Positions 6,109-11,577 of a DNA stretch of 11,577 nt are shown one piece after another. This stretch comes from JANQIV01 sp050117315 (GTDB lineage: Bacteria > Bacteroidota > Ignavibacteria > Ignavibacteriales > Melioribacteraceae). The DNA is taken from contig JASFMY010000168.1 in the NCBI GenBank assembly GCA_050117315.1, positions 1-11,577 of the forward strand, read 5' to 3'. Made by a program: the position numbers and the translations under genes. Each line of letters begins with the position of its first letter. The stretch's first letter is position 1. The notes beneath the pieces were generated by a model. It ran no database searches and had not been told where the DNA came from. It worked only from the letters and a program-made list of their open reading frames with translations.

Positions 6109-8586
6109 CTACTGCAAAGAATGTTCTCCGGATTCATTCATTTTATAAACTTCTATGCTCTTTTCAAGAATCTTAGCAAGTTCAATTTTTCCTGTAGATT
6201 TAGCAAGTGAGAGTGCAATGTTTGCAACTCTTATGGCTTCTTGAGTATTACCGGCCTTTGCGTAAGCGGATATCAACAAGGTTAAAGGCTCCATTTCTTG
6301 ATTATAAGTTAGCTCGCATGCCCGGAAAGCAAGCTGAATAGTTTCTTCAACATCGCTATTCTGCGGATCATTAGAAATTAGTATTTTAGCTAAGCCGGTA
6401 AGTGATTGAACAAGTTTGGGATTTATCTTTAACGCTCTGCGATAATAGTTTTCAGCCTCGCTTGTTTTGCCTTGCTGCACTATAATACTCGCAAGGTTAT
6501 TCAATGCCATGTAATCACTGGGTTCCGCTTTAATTGCTTTGTGGTAACGATCTAGAGCAAAATCAACTTGTCCGTGTTGCAGCATTATATCCGCAATATG
6601 CCTGAAGGTTCTATGATCAGGTTTTAGAGATTCAGCTTTTGTTAAACACGAACGCGCCTCGTCAATTTTCCCTTGATCAAGTAACGCTTCACTTAATCTT
6701 ATATGTGAGTTTGCATTCTCCGGATCGAGACTTACTCCCTCAGTCAAATGTTTCATCCCTTCTTCTTGTTTCCCGGTCTTCCAAAGAAGTGATCCCAGCA
6801 TAGAACGTGCATTTCCATCTCCGGAATTAATCCGAACTGCTTCGCGGCAATATTGTATTGCCTCATTTTGTCTTCCCTGTCTGTCGCGTATCATCGCCAT
6901 TTCAAGTTGCACTTCCCAGTTGTTGGAATTTATTTTAAGAGCCTTCCGGCAAGCTATTTCCGCGTTCTCATAATCGTTTGTTCTCATGTGTTCTTGCGCA
7001 GTTCTTAGGTATGAATTGTCATCAATAAATTGTTCGTGAATTTCCTTGATACCTTCGGGAGAAATATTAACAAACTCGGGAATGTTCGCAGCTCTATCCG
7101 AAGCTGTAAACTGTGAAAGCAGCACAGCAGGACTGCTGTTTCCTTCTTCATCTATGTGGGTAATAAAAAGTTGAGTATACGGTGAATTAACTTTCGAAGC
7201 GAATACCAGCCACTTTGAATTCGGCGACCAGCTATGCCAAGAATTCATCCGGTTCGTATTACAGCGCATTCTTCTTGCTTCGCCTCCTCCTGCCGGCATA
7301 ATATATAGTTCGCTATCTTTTTGCAGAAGCATAAAGCTTTCGGCCTTGCAGAATACAATCCATTTCCCGTCGGGAGAATATTTTGCGAAGTAATTACTCA
7401 TCCCGTTTTTTGACGCTCCTTTAATAGGTTCAGGTTTCCCTCCCTTTCCGTTGTTAAACGGAATACGGTACAAGTCGAACTTAAATAAACTGTCACGGTT
7501 GATAAATTCGCGGCAATCATCCGCAGTCAACAATACTCCCCCTTTATTGCGTATTGATTCAAGCGTTATTGCTTTACTCCTTGAAAAAATTATGTATTTC
7601 CCATCAGGACTCCATTCAGGATTACTCTGCACATATTTTTTATCACTTGCACCTGGCAGTGCCTTGAAGGTTTCATCTTCTCTCGAATAAACCGCCAGTA
7701 TTCCCTTCACAGGGAAAAATAACTGCGAGAACGCCAGGTTATCTACCGCAACAAATACCGATCTGTCTTTAACTGTGCTTACTGCATATTTCCCGTCGGG
7801 AGAAACTTGCGAAAGAAGACCGAAAGTAAGTTCTTTATCTTCCCTTTTATAATCAGACCAGGTAATAATATTTTCATTTGCCAGTGTCATTCTTTCAGCA
7901 GTTTTTACAATACCGTATGATCCCTTGTCGTTAGCGTAATCCACATCCATCCCTAGCAAAGAACCGTCGGCTGAGAATGAATGACAATTACCGCATACAG
8001 GCAGACTGTCTAAAACAATCGGAGGCTGCTTCTTTGAAGACACCGAGCCGAACCTCCAACGTATAAGGGTTGGATCTTTTACCGCATCTCTAAACGGCAG
8101 ATTTACTTCGCGGTAGAATATCGGAGCACCGACAGAATCCTTGGATGTGCTTATTGAAATACTAGCTTTTGAGAAAAATTTATCAGGGCCTTCATGATTG
8201 AATCCCCAAATATTTATCTCTGTTTTTTTTCCAATCGAACTTTGCTTGATAACTGCCCACTGCTCCTCCGAAGGTGTCCATTCTTTTGCCGGACTTAGAA
8301 AAGCCATACCCTTAGTGCAGTCTTCAAAATTTATTGAAATGAGCCAGTAGTTCGACTCTACATTGTCATCCGTCCATTCAAATTTTGGAGGAATAATTTC
8401 CGGAGGAAAGATTGTTTCGTTTTGAGGATAGTTTATAACTATTGAAGTACAATTTACATCCTCACTATATTCGGTTAAAATTTCATCGGGTGCAAACGTT
8501 TGCAAAAAAAGTAAAAAATAAATCGCCGATAAGACGATAACAATTACTCCCGCTGCTGTCAGCGAAAACTTAATAGATTTTCTCAT
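6109..8586 (-). CDS. exported PD40 beta-propeller/TPR protein with one c-type haem motif
   Basis: This 825-residue protein begins with a basic tip and a hydrophobic helix (about 9-29), so it is exported or anchored in the membrane with its bulk outside. A beta-rich region (about 45-185) follows. Then comes LPVCGNCHSFSADG, where Cys198, Cys201 and His202 form a CxxCH haem c site; Met213 is a possible distal ligand. A TolB/PD40-like propeller runs over about 250-500, with SPDGKYAVS (262-270), SPDGKYIIFS (326-335), SPDGKWIVF (404-412) and SPNSKWLVF (454-462). About eight TPR-like helical pairs fill 525-810. Proteins of this mix occur in Bacteroidota-like genomes without a firm role; binding or scaffolding at the envelope is likely, with redox function inferred only from CxxCH. 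The ATG at 8586 has AAGGTGG about ten bases upstream. It lies 86 nt after the Rid-fold gene, so the two may form one transcript. Confidence 0.9.
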   Translation of the reverse strand: MRKSIKFSLTAAGVIVIVLSAIYFLLFLQTFAPDEILTEYSEDVNCTSIVINYPQNETIFPPEIIPPKFEWTDDNVESNYWLISINFEDCTKGMAFLSPAKEWTPSEEQWAVIKQSSIGKKTEINIWGFNHEGPDKFFSKASISISTSKDSVGAPIFYREVNLPFRDAVKDPTLIRWRFGSVSSKKQPPIVLDSLPVCGNCHSFSADGSLLGMDVDYANDKGSYGIVKTAERMTLANENIITWSDYKREDKELTFGLLSQVSPDGKYAVSTVKDRSVFVAVDNLAFSQLFFPVKGILAVYSREDETFKALPGASDKKYVQSNPEWSPDGKYIIFSRSKAITLESIRNKGGVLLTADDCREFINRDSLFKFDLYRIPFNNGKGGKPEPIKGASKNGMSNYFAKYSPDGKWIVFCKAESFMLLQKDSELYIMPAGGGEARRMRCNTNRMNSWHSWSPNSKWLVFASKVNSPYTQLFITHIDEEGNSSPAVLLSQFTASDRAANIPEFVNISPEGIKEIHEQFIDDNSYLRTAQEHMRTNDYENAEIACRKALKINSNNWEVQLEMAMIRDRQGRQNEAIQYCREAVRINSGDGNARSMLGSLLWKTGKQEEGMKHLTEGVSLDPENANSHIRLSEALLDQGKIDEARSCLTKAESLKPDHRTFRHIADIMLQHGQVDFALDRYHKAIKAEPSDYMALNNLASIIVQQGKTSEAENYYRRALKINPKLVQSLTGLAKILISNDPQNSDVEETIQLAFRACELTYNQEMEPLTLLISAYAKAGNTQEAIRVANIALSLAKSTGKIELAKILEKSIEVYKMNESGEHSLQ

Positions 8587-8672
8587 GATAATCCGTCCAC
8601 CTTAAATCCAGATAGTTGTTTTAGTATTTATAAATTTATATGATATAAAAATTTTCTTTCACCCTTTTGCAA

Positions 8673-9926
8673 TCAGTCGGTATTTTCAACCGCAGCTATC
8701 GCATCCAATTCAAATAACAATTCATCCCGACAAACATCGGCTATGACACATACGGCAGGCATGTTCACAATGCCGTATTCATTAGCAACTTCCTCGTAAA
8801 TTAATATATCTTCCCTACGTTTGAGAAATACGGTTGCATGACAAATATCTTTTAACAATGCGCCTTCTTTGCCAAGTAATGCTCCTACTATTTCAAGTGT
8901 TTTCCGCATCTGTTCGCGGGCATTACCCGGGAACAGGCTCTTCCCTTGTTCGTCAATTGCTGCGGTACCGGACAGCAATATACATTTGACATTTGGTCCG
9001 CTTATAATAGTTGAGCGTGAAAAAGCCGAGCCGTAACGGTAAGCAGATCTCTGTTTAATACCATTGTCGTGTTTTATTTCAATTTTGGAGTCTGCCACTT
9101 TTACCGCAGCTAAGACATTCATTATTGCTGCTGCTCCCTCTGGGTTATCAGCCCGGATACCTGTACTTGACGGGAGATAGATTTGTTCGGTAACTAAGTC
9201 TGCAGAATTTGACGGCAGGATGCCGAACTCTCTATATTTCTCATTTCTTACTTTATTAAATTCATCATACCAATCAAGTATATCGGAAATATAAATACGT
9301 GTACAAACGACATCACGGTAAACAGCACCGTACTTACGAAGCAATGTATCTGTTCGTTCAAACATTCCGGCAGTTTGATCTGCCCGGCTGTTAATTCCCG
9401 AACTACATTGTTTTAATCCATGCATATTTTGCATTAAAAAAAAAGTTGCTCCGTCCAAATCTATCCCGCGACCGCTGGGAATCCCGTCTTCATAAATTGT
9501 CCATACTTTAGCCGGAGACGTTGAAGTTTTAATAGCACAAATCTGTATGCCCGCAAATCCTTCACCCCAAAACGGTTCTCCTTGAATATACGTAACCGGA
9601 AGCTCTTCATAAATTCCGCAGCCCCGCAATATATCTTCCCGAGCCTTAAAAATATCTTCATGGATACAGGTACTTCCAAAAACTTTTTCCTGGATAATTT
9701 GAATTTCCGTTTGCTTAATAATATCTGCTATTTGACTGTATATATCTCTACATACACCAATCGAGTCCGCACTTTTATCTTTTACCGAAGCTACGAGATC
9801 AACCTGATTCCGTCCAATGACAGATTCATAAATTATAAACGATTTGTTCCAATAAACTTTACGATTATCAATAATTTTTGATTTGATGTGAAGCGAGTAG
9901 TCCGTAAGAGAGGATTTTACTTTCAT
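8673..9926 (-). CDS. two-domain Rid/YjgF-fold protein, chorismatase-like
   Basis: The 417 residues form an N-terminal domain (about 20-200, including LPVTYIQGEPFWGEGFAGIQ) and a C-terminal Rid/YjgF-like domain (about 245-412). Resemblance is to the FkbO/Hyg5/XanB2 group, which convert chorismate to dihydroxycyclohexadiene carboxylate or hydroxybenzoates: RDVVCTRIYISDILDWYDEF (204-223), LPSSTGI (251-257), YRYGSAFSRS (296-305) and VCRDELLFELDA (398-409). Canonical RidA deaminases need an Arg near the C-terminus (E. coli Arg105). I cannot align an Arg there, which argues against imine deamination. Cys399 and Glu406 have the seven-residue spacing I recall for the Hyg5 active-site Cys/Glu pair, which would favour hydroxybenzoate formation. 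The group assignment comes from remembered motifs and is not secure. No signal peptide is seen, so it is cytosolic. It is the first gene before the propeller/TPR gene. Confidence 0.75.
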   Translation of the reverse strand: MKVKSSLTDYSLHIKSKIIDNRKVYWNKSFIIYESVIGRNQVDLVASVKDKSADSIGVCRDIYSQIADIIKQTEIQIIQEKVFGSTCIHEDIFKAREDILRGCGIYEELPVTYIQGEPFWGEGFAGIQICAIKTSTSPAKVWTIYEDGIPSGRGIDLDGATFFLMQNMHGLKQCSSGINSRADQTAGMFERTDTLLRKYGAVYRDVVCTRIYISDILDWYDEFNKVRNEKYREFGILPSNSADLVTEQIYLPSSTGIRADNPEGAAAIMNVLAAVKVADSKIEIKHDNGIKQRSAYRYGSAFSRSTIISGPNVKCILLSGTAAIDEQGKSLFPGNAREQMRKTLEIVGALLGKEGALLKDICHATVFLKRREDILIYEEVANEYGIVNMPAVCVIADVCRDELLFELDAIAAVENTD

Positions 9927-10337
9927 GATTTGTTAACTACCTGTAATATGTCAACCCTATCCAAACTTTATACGCAAGATATGCATTTAGTTGGCGAAGT
10001 CAAAGAGAAATGGCGATTTACTAAGGAATTCATAACTATTTTGTAAAACCTAAATTCACCAACCGACAATTACTTTCAATAAACTTTTTTAATACTCGCA
10101 TCTTATTAAAGATTAATATTATAGCTATTTTGCAATTCATTGACAAGTTTTTCATCATAAACATTTATCTAACATTAGATATGCATTAACTATAATTCCA
10201 TGTTAAAGATATCCCGCCCAAAAAGATAGCGGGCAAGCTCCTCACAAAAAAAATGTTAGTCGATATGATAATTATACTCATATTAATACCAATCCAATTT
10301 CACGGAACAGGTTTATTCGTTTTTTCATCAAAAAGGG
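9927..10337. other. gene-free AT-rich spacer
   Basis: Apart from the candidate promoter at its left end I see little here. There is a short hairpin ATCTAA-CA-TTAGAT (10167-10180) and a GC-rich one with CCCGC/GCGGG arms (10213-10217 and 10229-10233, 11-nt loop). Neither is followed by a T-tract on either strand. A 32-codon plus-strand frame (9948-10046) has no ribosome site and overlaps the minus-strand promoter, so I do not call it a gene. Confidence 0.5.
9976..10003 (-). promoter_or_regulatory. candidate promoter for the Rid-fold gene
   Basis: On the minus strand, TTGACT (9998-10003, five of six to the -35 consensus) and TATCTT (9976-9981, four of six to -10) are 16 bp apart. The leader to the ATG at 9926 would be about 43 nt. 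The same bases also fit the Bacteroidota pattern roughly, with TTTG then TATCTTG 19 bp later. Consensus match only. Confidence 0.35.
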
Positions 10338-10623
10338 CATTTATCAAAAAAAGTTCTTATTAATTAGAAAAAGTTTGCATTTATCGAAAAAAGTTCTCAT
10401 TAATCAGAAAAAGTTTGTATTTATTGAAAAAAGTTCTCATTTATTGGAAATAATTTCTTAAATACCAAAGTAAAGTTGTCAATAATTCAGAAAAGTTGAC
10501 ATTAAGGCAGAAAAGTTTGCATTAATTTGAAATAACTTCTTAAATACCAATATAAAGTTGTCATTAATTCGGAAAAGTTGTTGTAAATAATGATGGAATT
10601 TGTATTAATCATGCAAAAGTTTG
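10338..10623 (+). repeat. degenerate 20-21-bp tandem repeat array, about 14 units
   Basis: About 14 head-to-tail units of 19-22 bp run through this stretch, with a loose consensus CATTAATNNGAAAAAGTTTG. Higher-order copies are visible. Positions 10338-10377 and 10378-10417 match at 37 of 40 bases, alternating AGTTCT and AGTTTG endings. Positions 10447-10498 and 10529-10580 match at 47 of 52 with an 82-bp offset. Stops occur in the plus-strand frame I checked, so it does not look coding. The units are not separated by unique spacers, so it is not a CRISPR array. Most units carry an A-tract at nearly two helical turns, which predicts phased A-tracts and possible intrinsic curvature. Flanks are a gene-free spacer on the left and the 112-bp repeat about 100 nt to the right. 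Function is unknown. Confidence 0.85.
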
Positions 10624-10726
10624 TAAATATTACTCGAGCTGTTGCTTTTATTGATTTGTTTATTAGAATTTCTGCAAAATAAAAACTCTCTCATTTTTCA
10701 TCCCGCTCTGCGTATAGGCGTCAACT

Positions 10727-10838
10727 TATTAACCCGGCAATAATATTCAATGCAAAAGAATAGTTCAAGATTAGTGAAGTAACAATAATTTGGGTTCGGA
10801 TTTTTCCATGAACTTCTCTCTTTGTAAGAGAGATAAGT
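10727..10838 (+). repeat. 112-bp dispersed repeat, copy 2
   Basis: This is the direct-orientation partner of 5971-6082, about 95 percent identical. The match starts at TATTAACCCGG, preceded by unrelated sequence, and ends at the AAGT after the small hairpin. Unlike copy 1, this copy continues into an inverted arm on its right, so it may preserve more of the original element. Confidence 0.85.
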
Positions 10839-10874
10839 GTGAGTTCATAAAAAAACAAAATCCGAAACCAAATT
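10787..10874. repeat. long imperfect inverted repeat (MITE-like hairpin)
   Basis: The left arm at 10787-10804 (AATTTGGGTTCGGATTTT) and the right arm at 10857-10874 (AAAATCCGAAACCAAATT) are reverse complements with one mismatch in 18. Inside them ATGAAC (10808-10813) pairs with GTTCAT (10843-10848), and CTCTCTT pairs with AAGAGAG around a TGT loop (stem about 10817-10833). The whole 88-bp unit can fold into one long interrupted stem. It overlaps the right part of repeat copy 2. It may be a miniature inverted-repeat element or the terminus of a larger one; no transposase gene is adjacent. Confidence 0.65.
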
Positions 10875-11081
10875 TACACCACAACAATGCAACCTATTTT
10901 ATTGCCGGTACAATAACTATGAATGTAGCCTCCTACCCGATTAAAAAAATAAAAACCAACCTCTAATTAACCGTCTGCTTTGAGTGCAGCCATAGAGCTT
11001 TTTATAAAGTCTTCTCTTGAAACAATATTTAACTAATTAACTGTTTTACCCGAAAAAAGAAAAATATTTAGAGGCGGGAAA

Positions 11082-11459
11082 TTAAAAATCAAGAATTCTA
11101 TTTTTTAGATTAATTATCCTGTAATATGATTCGTTTATGCTATCTTCGTTTATGCTGCCGTTGTCAACCAGTTCTTTTATGATTTCAACAGCTTCCTCCG
11201 CTATCATCTCATCGTATGTTAGATTATTTGCAAAGATAAGAATATCTAATCCGGCTGTTATTCCAAGCTCAATTGCTTGTTCCAGACCATAATGATCGGT
11301 AATTGCAGACATATTCATATCATCGGAAATAATCACTCCATCAAATCCTAATTGATTTCTTAAAACCCCGGTAAGTATATTTTTAGACAACGTAGCCGGG
11401 TATTCTGAATCCAAGTTCCCGTTAAAAATGTGGGCTGTCATGATTGCGTTGTTATAACT
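11082..11459 (-). pseudogene. 5'-truncated GH3 (NagZ-like) glycosidase fragment
   Basis: The open frame from 11459 gives about 125 residues that match the C-terminal third of a single-domain GH3 beta-N-acetylhexosaminidase: AIMTAHIFNGNLDSEYPATL, then LGFDGVIISDDMNM with the Asp-Asp pair that includes the nucleophile in this family, then AGLDILIF and a final helix ending in ILDF. Family members need about 330 or more residues. The barrel start and the KHFPGHG-type histidine loop are absent. The frame meets TAA at 11460-11462, and the sequence beyond does not look like GH3, apart from a possible out-of-frame FFKVI in the last few codons. NagZ enzymes trim N-acetylglucosamine from muropeptides or glycans; this fragment should be inactive. 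An internal ATG at 11441 could still be called as a short ORF by gene finders. Confidence 0.8.
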
Positions 11460-11463
11460 TTAA

Positions 11464-11538
11464 AGAATTTTATCTGGAAATGAGAAAAAAATATAAAGGC
11501 GGATAAAGCTATATTATGTCATTTACAGATAAAATTCT
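11464..11538. repeat. 13-bp perfect inverted repeat pair beside the GH3 break
   Basis: AGAATTTTATCTG (11464-11476) and CAGATAAAATTCT (11526-11538) are exact reverse complements with 49 nt between them. The left arm starts within a few bases of where the GH3 frame breaks. This could be a small 75-bp inserted element, or one end region of a larger insertion that continues past the window. No target-site duplication can be judged without the other junction. Confidence 0.5.
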
Positions 11539-11577
11539 GTTGTGCGAAACCATCTCCTTATTCTATGGGGATTTAAT

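Noticed and set aside
7451..7690. 79-codon plus-strand frame inside the propeller/TPR gene
   Set aside because: Antisense shadow of a strongly patterned coding region; no ribosome site.
8629..8640. TATAAATTTATA palindrome upstream of the propeller/TPR gene
   Set aside because: A pure A/T 12-mer is expected by chance in this composition; no second copy to support an operator.
9582..9881. 99-codon plus-strand frame and an overlapping minus-strand frame inside the Rid-fold gene
   Set aside because: Both overlap a conserved protein in another frame and have low-complexity composition.
9948..10046. 32-codon plus-strand frame beginning MSTLSKLYTQ
   Set aside because: Reads passably like protein but has no ribosome site, no recognisable family, and overlaps the candidate minus-strand promoter.
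10338..10623. CRISPR array interpretation of the tandem repeats
   Set aside because: Units abut without unique spacers and are degenerate; no cas genes are in the window.
10967..11034. Minus-strand fragment ending MAALKADG before a TAA
   Set aside because: About 20 codons with gene-like composition between stops; possibly a relic C-terminus, but too short to support.

Overview
The window is AT-rich and almost every gene lies on the minus strand. Family content (an endonuclease-type MutL, ThyA with FolA, an acyl-CoA mutase large chain, PD40/TPR proteins), scarce Shine-Dalgarno signals and TTG starts suggest the Bacteroidota/Ignavibacteriota/Chlorobiota side of the tree. This is inference from general character; there is no rRNA or marker phylogeny here.

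Left edge (1-368): the start of an IS200/IS605-type TnpA gene runs off the window. It carries an in-frame internal deletion that removes the HUH motif. Palindromes lie in the short gap between it and the next gene.

Housekeeping block (369-5683, transcribed right to left): thyA, a small PEGA-domain lipoprotein, folA, mutL and an acyl-CoA mutase large subunit. ThyA makes dTMP and dihydrofolate, and FolA regenerates tetrahydrofolate. MutL serves mismatch repair. The mutase begins 14 nt after mutL and has the active-site signature of isobutyryl-CoA mutase rather than methylmalonyl-CoA mutase. Three junctions (lipoprotein-folA, folA-mutL, mutL-mutase) are short, so much of the block may be co-transcribed. 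The folA and lipoprotein genes appear to use TTG starts.

5684-6108 is gene-poor. It holds a candidate thyA promoter, a start-less coding relic on the plus strand, and copy 1 of a 112-bp dispersed repeat.

Accessory pair (6109-9926, minus strand): a two-domain Rid/YjgF-fold protein resembling chorismatases lies upstream of a large exported protein. That protein combines a c-type haem motif (CGNCH), PD40 beta-propeller repeats and a long TPR tail. The pair is the most functionally open part of the window.

9927-11081 is about 1.15 kb without a convincing gene. It contains a degenerate 20-21-bp tandem array of about 14 units with 40-bp and 82-bp higher-order periodicity, then copy 2 of the 112-bp repeat running into a long imperfect hairpin. 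At the right edge (11082-11577) lies the C-terminal third of a GH3/NagZ-like glycosidase. Its 5' part is missing, and a 13-bp inverted-repeat pair sits beside the break. Both window edges and both intergenic regions therefore carry mobile-element or decay debris around intact genes.
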